From contig OX596337.1 of the NCBI GenBank assembly GCA_951394405.1, positions 3,224,001 through 3,288,000 on the forward strand: a stretch of DNA of 64,000 nt. Direction: 5' to 3'. Below are positions 1 through 10,392 of the stretch, piece after piece. The position numbers and the translations under genes are program-made. A model generated the notes under the pieces. That model ran no database searches. It was given only the letters and a program-made list of their open reading frames with translations, and had not been told where the DNA came from. The first letter of the stretch is position 1, and the number at the start of each line of letters is the position of its first letter. Source of the DNA: Coprinellus micaceus. Taxonomy: Eukaryota; Basidiomycota; Agaricomycetes; Agaricales; Psathyrellaceae.

Positions 1-1320
1 CCAGGGCGCTTATCCGTCCGCACGGGCCCAAAAATCGCGTTCAAAGCAGATTCAGGGTATTAAAATAGGTAGATACTGTACTATAGCACACAACGACCAA
101 GTATAAAGGCTGAAACTTCGAAATAATGGTGGAGGAAGGGAGGGGTAACGAAACGAGCTGCAACCACGGTCGCTCTAATCTCGCTTGCGGCTCACAACCC
201 AAATGCTGTCGTCCGACCATCTCCAAAAGACGAAATTTAGGCACTGGAGGGCACTGGCCGGCACTCCAGAGTGGTCCCCTCAAAAATGGTGACGACGATG
301 AGGCCCGCCCAGGTTACCTAGGCCCGTTCCTCGCCCTCAGATTTCGTCCGCATGGGATCGGACATCGCCACCGACTAGGGTTGTTTCTCCGCACAAAAAT
401 CGGACCTGGGGGGTCCAATTGGGGCCATTTTCGTCCGCACTGGGATCGGACCTGCATAGGGATAATGGGGGGTCCTACCTTACCCCAGTTAAGTACAGCT
501 CCCGAATATTCCCAAATTCTCATCCGAGTTGAATGTTTGTTCGAATCGCTATTCCGAATGGCGGCTGTCACAATATTGCAACGAGGCTGGCTGGAGACCC
601 CCTCGAGGAGCAGGTGGATGCATATGTCGGGTTTTCCGTGCCCGAGGAACGGAGAGACGGAAGATGTCGAAGCCGCCGCAACGCGTAATGCGATGCTGTT
701 CAATTGAACGCGCCGGAACAGTGGATACGAACGTGCGTTTTGCGGGGGACCAAAGACGGATGCTCAGTGCCTAGTCAAGTACCGCAGCAGTCCAAGCAAG
801 TCCAGATGAAGAGAAACGTGGACTTCGTCATGGAGAGAAAGATGTGCCCAGGGTATACATTGCTGTCGCGCACATGTGATGGAGTCGATCCGAAGCGCGC
901 TCAAAAGGCCACCCTCCGTTACAGTGGACCGTTCCTGCTCCATCGCCTCACCACCCTCGGTTCCTGAACTCCACTTGGCTGCTCGAAGATGCCCTGAAGA
1001 TGACACGAGGAGCGATATGGGAAGAAGGTGGACGCAAATCGGACATAAAATCCCAGCCAAGGATGTCATGATAGCCACGTTCCACAGGGTTTGCCCCGGA
1101 AACAGCATAGCGCCAATGGCGAGAACCTTGCAATGCGCAGTGCTATTTTGGTGTTGAGCATGGATCCGAAGCGAGCGCAATACATACGCTATCGCGCTAT
1201 CTCCAGCCAACCAGAATTCCTAGGCGCTGATTAGCATGGATATTATATTCCACTCCACAAGTCCAACGGTCCACTACACCGACCCATATCCCCTCCTCCG
1301 TCCTTCAAAAAGCAAAGCAA
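1..1320. other. Non-coding stretch with degenerate short repeats
   Basis: No convincing gene: open frames here overlap on both strands, are short, show no splice-joined continuation and resemble no family I know. The motif TCCGCA(C/T)-GGGATCGGAC recurs around 346-365 and 433-452, with partial copies at about 13-26 (TCCGTCCGCACGGGCCC) and 388-401 (AAAAATCGGACCTGG). This suggests decayed repeat sequence. The right end is the 3' flank of the minus-strand acyltransferase. Confidence 0.5.
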
Positions 1321-2502
1321 TCAGTTGTCAGGTTTCCCAACCAAGACCATGCCTTCATCCTCCTCCGTATCCGCGCCTTTGTCGCTCGATCTCGACCTCT
1401 GCGTCGAGACGGAAGATGCAAGCGAGACAGTCGATCCACTAACACCAAACACACCGGTAGACGCTTGTGAGGTAGCTGAAGGAGCTGGGGACGGGGGGAC
1501 CCTCTCCGGGACGATGGGTTTCTGAGCCTCGATTTCTGCTGCATGATCGGATTCGGCCTGCTTCTCCTCAGATGGACGGGGAGCGTGTGTGGAGATTTCG
1601 TGGAGAGTGGAGACCATTTGTTCCCGGACGCGGATTGCGAGTTCTCCAACATCTTTGCCAGTGAGGCCGACGGTGGGAATGGGAGGAAGTACTAGGGTGG
1701 ATTGTCAGTTTTGATTCCAAGTAAAGGTGGGCTACTGACCTTTGACTCTGATCTTTCCCTCGTCGAAGACTCCGGTGTGGTACAAATGCCAATAGTTTTC
1801 CACGACGATAGGGATGATGGGGATCCCAGCGCTCACAGCTAGATGGAATCCACCCTTCTTCAACGGCAGCATATTGCTTTCTTTTGAGAGATGGCGCGTT
1901 CCTTCGGGGAACATCCATGTCGAGATCTTGTTCATCTTCATGATGTTTCCTGCAGCGCTCAGGGATGCGACGGCCGCTGCGTTGTTGCCGCGGTTTACAA
2001 AGACAGAACCGGACATGACCATGAAGGGACCAAGAGGGGTGTATTTCAGGGAGTCTTTCGATACCATCGTCGTCTGTTTGGGCATAAGGCTGCAACCACC
2101 AATCCATGATCAATTTAAATGCCGATGTGGGGGATGGAATGAAGATACTGACCGACCAACGATGACGATGTCCACCATGCTCTGGTGATTGCACATCAAG
2201 ACCGCGGGGCGCTGATCCAAATACTCTTCGCCCTCCACTTCGACCTCGAGGTTGAACAAGTTGTTCGCAGCCGTATAGAACACCCTCGCAACAAAGTTAT
2301 TCAAATCATACTTCTTCCCCGCCAACGAGAACCCGATCGCTGCGAAGAAACACCCTGAGGCGACAGTCGCGAGCGTCCCTGCATATGCAAACGCCTTCAC
2401 ATAGTACCTTGCGACCGGTGATGTATTGGAGATCGAGCGGAGGAAAAGGACGGGGAGGGAGAGGTACGCGAGCGGCTTGAATAGCGACACGATGAAGGAC
2501 AT
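1321..2502 (-). CDS. 1-acyl-sn-glycerol-3-phosphate acyltransferase (PlsC/SLC1 type)
   Basis: Exons (complement) 1321-1691, 1740-2089 and 2153-2502 give 356 aa. The family transfers an acyl chain to lysophosphatidic acid to make phosphatidic acid at the ER or lipid-droplet membrane. Visible are an N-terminal membrane segment starting MSFIVSLFKPLAYL, catalytic motif I NHQSMVD (NHX4D) near the end of exon 1, the VGRLMPKQT junction restored by removing a 63-base intron, and the substrate-binding FPEGTR motif in exon 2. The last ~100 residues are a polar, Ser/Glu-rich tail longer than in yeast Slc1 and of unknown use. The reading frame stays open upstream to an ATG at 2877, but that extension is low-complexity and I chose the ATG just before the membrane segment. 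The start is the main uncertainty. Confidence 0.9.
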
Positions 2503-2950
2503 CGTGAGGAATTTGACTTTCCAGAAGCTGGAAAGGAGGGTAGTGGCGAGCTGGAGAGCTTTGAGGTTGCGGGTTAGGGTGAGAGATGCGGATTTGGTGA
2601 GGGTTCCTCCACGAGACTGCGCGGACGACACGCGGTACCCAGCTGGCTGGCTGGATTTTCCCGGTATTTCTTCCGTGGTGGTACTCGGTGTGACCCTGGT
2701 CGTATTTAGTGCAGCGCGGTCGGTGTCCTCCTCGTTGTCTGGATAGCCTGTACCCCTGTTTTCGTGGAGACGTGAGGAGGGAGGGAGAGAGGGTGGCGGT
2801 GGTGAGGGTGAGTAGGGAACGCGAAAAGCCTGAATTTGGACTGGCTCCCGCCTGAAGCCGGAGTCTGAAGTCGCCACTTCGCATCATCAAATCCTCAGCC
2901 CTGTTCCCCCAACGAATTATGCTCGACGCGCTCCCCGATTATCACAAGCC

Positions 2951-4365
2951 ATGCCACCGACCTCGCAGGCGACCCCAACGATGGCCAACTCCGAGTCTCA
3001 GCAGCGCGGTACATATCCTTCTTCCCCAATCTACTGTTTCGAGCCAGGTCCTCAATACATGTCCTTGATCAGGCCGGAATGCGTCTCCTAAACGGCTCGT
3101 GTCGTCAGCACAGAATTCGAGGGCGAATAGCATTGTGTCTGTATCTAAGCCTGCACCGGTGGTCGAGGCCTCCCCCAGCTCGGGGCTAGCAAAGGAGCAG
3201 GAGGTCGAGCAGTCGACCTCAAACGAGGCAGTCGAACTTGATGAAGAAAGGCCGAAAGTCAAGCTGGTAGAGAGGGTTACGACTGAGTGGACAAGGCCTG
3301 CTGCAACAAGGCCGCAAGAGGGACCCAGTCGTCCCACCCGTCCTGCACAGACAGTCGTAAGTACAAGGGGTTTATCACGATCGGAGCACCTGCTAACCAC
3401 AACCCATCAAGGACGACTCTGCAGGCCCAGAATCTCTCGCGATTGCTGCTACAGAATATCCATGGCTCTACATGTCCTCCACGCTCGATGCTTGCTTCCA
3501 AAACGACGGGCCTCAGCCCGTGAACATCCCACCCACTGAACCGAACAATGAGCCTGGTAGCAGGGGTAACGAGGCGGGTTCCAGCGCGCCCCAAGGTTTG
3601 CCGGCTGAAAAGCTCAAGTTCGTCGACGAAGAGTCGGATAAGGTTTGTTTCCCTTCGCTTTTGGGCAATACATGGCTCTAACATTGGACACCCCGACCTC
3701 CTTGTTCGACCACAGTTCGCCAAAACCGCTCCAGCAGTAATGCAAGCCTTCCACGCTCACGGCGAGGCCTACTCGCGCATCGAGGCCGAAGCCCTCAAAC
3801 TCGCCCTTCACGGTCCAGAATCGAAGGAGAAGCCTGCTAGAGGCGACGAAGATGATGAAGAAGGCGACTATGACGATGGCGAAGCCAAGATGCAGGTTTA
3901 CCATGATATGCTCGACGAGTTGGGTACGCACATCACCCCCTTCAGACCAATTGACTCTTTCCAGCTGACTGAAGCGTTTGTCATGTAGAGAAGCTGCATA
4001 CGGAAGCCCTGGCACTGGAGTCGTCGCTTGTTGAACTCACCGAATCCTTCTCCGAATCCAAACCTCCCGCCACCTCCACTCCCGAAGGCGAAGGCAAAAA
4101 TACAGCATTATCACCCCTCAAGCCTGACTCAACTGAGAGCCAGGACTCTGCCAGCATCCCTTCTGATACCATAGCCAAGGCCGATGAACCCCCAAACCAA
4201 CCTGAAGAGCCTTCAGCCAAGTCCCAGATCCTCAGCCTCATTGCAGCCTCGTTGCCTGTCCTCAGGGCGAGGATTATGAACATCTCGATGGCTCAGGAGC
4301 TTGTTGACAGTGCGTTGGAGAATGTTAGCATTGGGTTGAGGATGGAGAGCCTTGGGATTGAGTAG
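2951..4365 (+). CDS. Hypothetical protein, acidic, 385 aa
   Basis: Exons 2951-3008, 3073-3356, 3412-3642, 3716-3923 and 3989-4365; all four introns (53-73 bases) have GT-AG ends and keep frame. I do not recognise the family. The N-terminal third is Ser/Pro-rich. The middle contains an Asp/Glu run (DEDDEEGDYDDGEAK) after a helical stretch, and the C-terminal third ends in an amphipathic helical segment (SLIAASLPVLRARIMN). There is no signal peptide or membrane helix. The gene is divergent from the acyltransferase, with about 450 bases between the two ATGs. The clean splicing frame is the evidence that it is a real gene; the function is unknown. Confidence 0.75.
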
Positions 4366-4643
4366 AGGAGACACCCTATATTGGGCTACTTTGACTGAGT
4401 AGATATGTTGATACCCTTCCGTATACTATCCGTACAACGGAAAAGAGCACGTTTTTGGTTTCTACATAGCCCAGCTCGCCTCGAGAGTGAAATATACACG
4501 ATAGTCAAAGCAAAGGCATGAAGTACGCGATGACGTCGAGTGTGCCGAATCAAACGCGCTGATGGCTGCTGAGGACAGCGCCGGAGCTTAGCGCCTTCCG
4601 GCTACGGAAGCAGCCATTCGACTCTCCAACTCCTCCTCCTACC

Positions 4644-5810
4644 ATGATCGTACCCCGCATCCTCAGACATACTGCAAGACTCAATGCCAGGGCACTGAAC
4701 AGCGTCAGGACGCTGCAGGTTCAAGCAGGGGTTAACGCAGAGAAGGAAGCGTTCCTCTCACCCATTGAGTCGCACCCTGGAGTGTGGGGTTTGGCGTTGA
4801 ACCGCCCGAAGAGCAAGAATGCGATTTCGGTCAAGCTTCTTGAGGTATGATTCGGACACAAACCTTGCATACCTCGCACGGAGCACCTAACCGGCGTGTC
4901 TAGCAACTCAGGGAATGTCTGGAGACCGTGAAGTACGACAAGAGGTACGCCGCCGCTTTACCCCAGACTAAGCCCCTATTTGACCCCGCATCCGCAGCGT
5001 CCGTACGCTCATTCTCCACTCGACGACCGTAGGCTCCTTCTGCGCCGGGGCAGACCTCATCGAGCGTCGCACCATGACGCAGATGCAGGTCAACAAGTTC
5101 CTTTCGGATCTTCGCGACGCGCTGGGGAAGCTCGAGGCCTTGCCCATGCCAACGATTGCTGCTATTGACGGGCCTGCGCTCGGAGGAGGGTTGGAGCTGA
5201 GTTTGGCGTGTGATCTACGCGTTGCTGGTACGTGTGGTGCCCCATAGGATCTATGGACTGGGCATACTGAGGAGATACAGGGTATAACGTTACGAAGATC
5301 GGTTTACCAGAGACAGGACTTGGGATCATTCCTGGAGCTGGAGGTACTCAGCGTGCAACTCGAATCCTAGGCCCCTCAAGAGCGAAGGACCTTATCTTCA
5401 CGGCTCGGTCGTTGACTGCTCCTGAGGCCCTGGACTGGGGTACGTCTCATCTTAGTCTTATTACTTGCTGCGCCGACATTTCTGACTTCCAACTAGGTTT
5501 AGTGAACTACATCTCTACCCCAGAGTCCACAGGGTTCGACCGTGCATTATCACTAGCAGAGCAGATTACACGCAATGGCAAGGGCCTCCTTTCATTTCAT
5601 GAGTCCCTGGACTCACAAACCATCCCCTATCTAGCCCCCCTCGCACTCAGAGCCGCAAAACAAGCTATTTCACGGTCAGACGACCTCGCACTAGAAACAG
5701 GGTTGGACTTCGAGCGGGCGACATACGAGACCCTGCTCAAGACATCAGACCGACTGGAAGCTCTCGCTGCGTTCAAGGAAAAGCGCAGACCTAACTTCCA
5801 GGGAGAGTAA
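4644..5810 (+). CDS. Enoyl-CoA hydratase/isomerase family protein, probably mitochondrial (AUH/methylglutaconyl-CoA hydratase-like)
   Basis: Exons 4644-4844, 4904-4944, 4998-5227, 5281-5439 and 5497-5810 give 314 aa. It belongs to the crotonase fold, which hydrates or isomerises acyl-CoA esters. In order are seen a basic, Arg-rich N-terminus without acids typical of a mitochondrial presequence, [13 protein letters not shown] (substrate/CoA loop), GSFCAGADL and [11 protein letters not shown] (oxyanion-hole loops), the glutamate-bearing [17 protein letters not shown], and the C-terminal helix ending in KEKRRPNF. The [13 protein letters not shown] loop and the length fit AUH-like hydratases of leucine breakdown better than bacterial FadB-type enzymes. 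The exact acyl substrate is inference. The ATG has a good context (CTACCATG) about 280 bases after the preceding gene. Confidence 0.9.
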
Positions 5811-5922
5811 GAGCGAGGAAGAAGGATATATCCAATAATTTACACAAGCACAAACGTAGTAAGTATACCGCCGCATACCCACCGATACCTCGACCTGAGC
5901 ATACAACCACACCGCATTGAAA

Positions 5923-8900
5923 CTATGACCCGTTCTGCGCCGAGCCGCCTCCAAACCCCCTCCCCGCCATGCTCGGCATGCTAGGCATCGAGAACCCTGC
6001 CGCGAACCCACTGGGAATGCTCGGCATACTCATTCCAGGCATCGAAATACCCTCCATCGGTCTCAATCCCTCCAACTCCTTCATCATCACACTCAACCTC
6101 CCAAACCTGTCCTTCAACCCCACTCCCCCTGTTGCGGCACCCGCGGCCGGATCAGAGCCACCAAGCGCAGTGGGGTCGACGTCGTTGAAACCCTTTTCAA
6201 ATTGCCCCCAGTCGCTGCGGAGTGCGATGTACGGCTTGAGGAGGGAGGCTTCGATACGGCCTAGGTAGTTTGAGGTGATGAAGGATTTGAGGACTTCGGG
6301 CTGGATGAGGAAGATTTGCCCGAGTTGGCGGATGAACTCGAAACGTTCTTGCAGCGCGGGGATGCCGAAGGTGGTAACCGCGTCTTGGTAGGATTTGATG
6401 TCCCTAAGGCGAGTGAAAAATATCGTAAGTAAAGAGGGCGGAAGTGAAGCGGGGGAAGAGTAAACGTACTTGGCGAGCATCAGACCTCCAGTGGCGCTCA
6501 CTGGGAACTTGCGCAAGTGTTCCAAGAGCAAGCTATGGAAAGCGACGCCGATCTCGGTCAAGAACACTTCGAGATTCTTGCCACTCAGGTTCTCCTTCGC
6601 AGCATCTCGAACCCTCTCAAGGGTATCACAGCACGCAACACAAGGCTCCGTGTTGACCCGCGCAAACGAGATATCGTCGTTCCTGGGCTTGAAGTCGGCC
6701 TTCTTCTGTTTGGTCAACTGCAAGGAAAGCCATCCAACAATAGCTGTAAACGGTGTGAGGAAATGAAGTCGGAGCAGCATGCAAGTAGGTGGAGTACTCA
6801 CAGTCGGCAATCTTCTGCAGTACGCTATTGGTCGCACTCTCAATCCTGTTGATCGTTTGTGTGTTGAACTGCACCATTTCTCTCCGCGCAGTGACAGATG
6901 AGCTCGCGAGAGGGAGGAGGGCCATGTTGATGTACTGTTGCCAAAGGTGGCAGATGAGGTCGACGGCTTTGACTATACTGAGGATGTGCAGAGCAGGCTC
7001 GGACTTGGAGTCGACAGCATCAAGACGCGATTGTGCCGTCTCTAGTGCCATTTCCACATAGTTTTGGCCCAAAGTTTCTGACAAGACCTTCAGCAGTGCG
7101 AACGTACTCTTCGGCCTAAACACCAACACTCATTAGTGTTCCTCCTCTTTCACAGGAAACGTTCCACTCACACATCGTTCGCCGGACTCAGCTCCACACA
7201 CCTCCCAATAGCCTCTGCGTGCCACTTCATAATCCTCTCCGCAACATCCACGCTCAGAACCCCATCCTCCTCTCTCACTGGCTCCTCGTTCTGTTTCTCA
7301 GCGGTTCGGTCAGAGTCACGGTTGAGCAGACCGAATCGCGTCAGGGCGGCGGTAGCGGCTTGTGCCGAAGTTCCAGAGGTTGCTCCGGAGGCTCCAAGAT
7401 TGCCCACCATACGGTCGAACATGGTTGAGCCTTTTCCTCTTTGTGATTTCTGTAACCAGCAGGACGATCGTGAGCTACCAGAGTAGAAGCGTCAGATGGC
7501 AGTGTTCGACGTACGTGGTATCTCCCGAAGGCCGTAAGAAGACTCTGATACAACCCGGTCAAGCTCCTACTCTCCCTCTCAAGGTACCTCTGTCCTTCTG
7601 TATACGGTATGAATAGCTCTTCCATCGCCGTCTCGAGCATTGTGCTGATGGCAGCGGGTGTCGAGATAGTCACTGGGGCTGCACCAGTGATGGATCTCCG
7701 GAATTCAGCAGCCTCGTACGGGGTACGTGAGGAGGCCATGGGGAGTTCGTGTGCCTTGAGGTCCTCGACGAGGAGGGAGGCTTGGATGTGCACGAGCTGG
7801 AGAATGCGTAGGTAGCCGAGGTCGGAGACTTCGGACCCGCGATGGAGGAGTTGTTCCATGTATTGTTGGATCTGGCATGGATGAACACTATTATTCGTTG
7901 GGGCCTAGGGAGGGAGAGGAAAGCTTACGGATTGAGCGAAGACCCGCTGGAGGAAGACTTGCATGACGACCGGAGGATTGGGGAAGACGGCTTTCACGAT
8001 CTGAGTTTCCGTGTCGACTGTTGTCCGAATTTCAGAGAAGAGTTCGGAGAGGCCCAGCTCTGACTTTGGTGGGCTAGCGTCTGGGTCACCCAATGCATTC
8101 CACCTGACGCATATCGGTCAGTAGACGTCCCTCATAGGTTTGATGAGATCATACAGTTGAACGTCTTCTGCTGCTCGAGTTTCCCTAACATTGTTAATAA
8201 AGAAGTCGTGCTGGTTAACGTAAACCTGGACACAGGATGCTCCCCCATTGAACTCCAGGAGTGTTTGAGCGCAGTGCTGCAAATGAGTTGATTAGCCCTC
8301 AGGCTTAGAGTCTAACCGAGCGAGGCCACATACATGCATCATCTTTGGATCACCTTTCCTATAACATCGATCGAAGAGGTTGAGCATCTCCTTCTCGAAC
8401 TTCTCGCAGTACTTGTCGATCGTCTCGCGCGTCTTGTCAGAGTTTGGCAGGTCGACCTCCCTTGCGACTGTCGTGAGTCGACGGAGGATCACTGCGACCT
8501 TTCGTCGGCCTGCTCGGCCTTCTTTGCGTAGGGTATCAAGGTTAGAGGTATCGCCCTTCGAGAACTGGTTGTAGTAGTCGATCAGGTCGTATGCGGCTTG
8601 GGCTCGTTGTCGCTCGATATGAACGGTTTCAAGTTGGTCACCTGGGGTCATAGGCACATAATATGAGTTGGGTGGGACCAGTGAAGAGGAAGGATCTCGT
8701 ACCAATTCGAACAGCAGTGCTGCTAACTACATTCATACGGCTCTCCATGCCCGAGAACGAGTTTGCGACGGTCTAATACGCACCTCAGCTCGGCCCCGCA
8801 TGCAGATGCAACATGGTACGCACATCGAACTCCCTAGACAGCGCCGCCATCTTCTTCGAATACTCTCTCTCCGCTACCCGCACACTCTTCTCCATCTGCT

Positions 8901-9255
8901 CTGTCTTCGTCTGCACATCCTTCCGGATTGCGATGAGCTTGTCGACCGCAGCTTCGAATGTCCGAATGAAGGGTTTCGGGTCGAATGCTTTGTAGGCGGA
9001 ACCAGCGTCAGGCGTCCTAGAGTATAGGATATATTGTAGCACGATGCTCACGCCCTGGATCTGCCTTGGACTTGGCTATCAGCCTCTCTGAGACTGAGCC
9101 CACAAAGTCCGTAACCTCGAACTTCCCCTGTCGTCAAATGCGTGTGTGAGCGATTACACTCTCATACGATGGCGCGGAGCACGGACCTTGAAGGCTGAGA
9201 GCTGGAGGTGTTCTGCTATGTCTGCATCGTCGGCGGTGGGTTGGGAGGAGGACAT
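5923..9255 (-). CDS. SEC10: Exocyst complex subunit SEC10
   Basis: Twelve exons (complement): 5923-6403, 6470-6743, 6802-7115, 7172-7449, 7515-7871, 7929-8103, 8155-8276, 8334-8641, 8703-8772, 8824-9016, 9072-9127 and 9187-9255, giving 898 aa. Sec10 is a rod-like subunit of the octameric exocyst that tethers secretory vesicles to the plasma membrane. Recognition rests on the N-terminal coiled coil, the block NSFSGMESRMNVVSSTAVRIG, and the C-terminal LRKFPVSATGGLMLAKDIKS followed by EFIRQLGQIFLIQPEVL. The tail after that is Gly/Ser/Met-rich and low-complexity (repeats of SMPSMPS type), which is lineage-specific. Exon 2 needs its donor inside AAGTCC at 9071; the more obvious GTGAGC at 9051 would break frame and leave a 35-base intron. 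The ATG lies 93 bases from the divergent RRN11-like ATG. Confidence 0.93.
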
Positions 9256-9348
9256 AGATGGACGGAGGCAACAAGCGAGAGCAGTGCGCGCTTGTTGCTC
9301 AATTGATCTCGCCCAGTCTATTTTTGGAATTCAATAATCCTCTTCTTG
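9256..9348. promoter_or_regulatory. Shared bidirectional promoter of SEC10 and the RRN11-like gene
   Basis: Only 93 bases separate the two divergent start codons, so both transcripts must start here or inside each other. The stretch has no clear TATA box. That the two genes are co-controlled is inference. Confidence 0.5.
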
Positions 9349-10340
9349 ATGGTCGACCACAACTTCATCTTCGCGTCTCTCGACGGCAAAGCGCCTAACA
9401 CGGCGAGGAAGGTCCACATTCGACGGCTGTACGATATCTTTCAAATTTGTATTCAGAGGAGGGACTATGCGAGAGCGAGGAGGGCGTGGGCGATACTGGC
9501 GAGGTGTAAAGAGTTTGACTGGATGTCGATGTGGACGACCGGGTTGTTATTAATTGGAGGAAGTCCGGGAGAGGAAGCACCTACGGAGAAGCTCGAGTTT
9601 CTGAGGACGATGATGCTTCAGAAGACTGGCGAGGTATGTCGTGGCTTGATCTCGTATTATTGGAATGTGTTTTGAATGAAATCCCATTCTTTAGAAGGAA
9701 ACCATTTTGCAGGAGCTACTTTTCAGCCTGATCATACGCGGAGAACATCGCGAAGCTTTGAACGAGCTGGAGTTGTGAGATTTACTCCATTCGTTCCTAC
9801 CCTTCCTTTACTGACCGAAACAGGTACCTCCCAGCCTTCCCTTACCAGGACAACCCCATCATGCACACCTACGCTGGTTTGCTTTCACTCTACCTTTCCC
9901 AACCTCCCCCTGATTCAGGTGGGACCTCCATATCCAAAGGCCTTGTTGCGAATCCTAAGTTCTGGCGTATTGGCTTTAGACAACGCCACCTTCGACAAAA
10001 TCCGGCTACGAGAGGCTCAATCTCACTTTGAGCAGGCCAAGCGGCTGGACCCAGAGAACGTCGTAATTCAAGCTTTCCTGGAGAAGGTACGGCGCTCCTT
10101 CCACTCTGACTACCTCCCCTACTCAACCTTTTCCCCGTGCAGATCCCAGAACTCCTCTCCCGCCGCCAAACTCGACCTTCTCAATACACGATGCTAGACT
10201 CAGAAGACGACATGGAAGACACCGATGACAGCAAAAGCGACGCTATGGACGACGACCACGACAACGGACGCTCTAGACAGGAGGATGAAGGCGACGTGCT
10301 AAGTACCCCACGATCCAAGAGAACTCGTATTGGACTGTGA
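9349..10340 (+). CDS. RNA polymerase I-specific initiation factor Rrn11-like (core factor/TAF1A family)
   Basis: Exons 9349-9633, 9695-9774, 9824-9918, 9980-10086 and 10143-10340 give 254 aa. Rrn11 is a TPR-like subunit of the Pol I core factor that recruits Pol I with Rrn3 to the rDNA promoter. The N-terminal block RRDYARARRAWAILARCKEFDW, followed by helical repeats ending in EAQSHFEQAKRLDPENVVI, has the look of Rrn11/TAF1A TPR-like helices. The C-terminus is an Asp/Ser-rich tail with a basic patch (PRSKRTRIGL) that may be a nuclear signal. The third intron (9919-9979) is inferred because the direct reading runs out of frame. It converges on RIX1, with 52 bases between the stops. The family call is by eye and moderately sure. 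Confidence 0.65.
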
Positions 10341-10392
10341 TGAAACCGAAACCACACCCTCGTACTTCTACAACGACTACGCTGCAACTGTT

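Noticed and set aside
126..1210. Several overlapping open frames of 60-190 codons on both strands
   Set aside because: They overlap each other, have no splice partners, odd composition and no family signal; the region carries decayed repeats.
2503..2877. N-terminal extension of the acyltransferase to an ATG at 2877
   Set aside because: The added 125 residues are low-complexity and precede the natural membrane-segment start; an alternative transcript remains possible.
9017..9052. A 35-base intron in SEC10 starting at the strong-looking GTGAGC
   Set aside because: It is too short and breaks the frame; a donor 20 bases earlier gives a normal 55-base intron and keeps frame.
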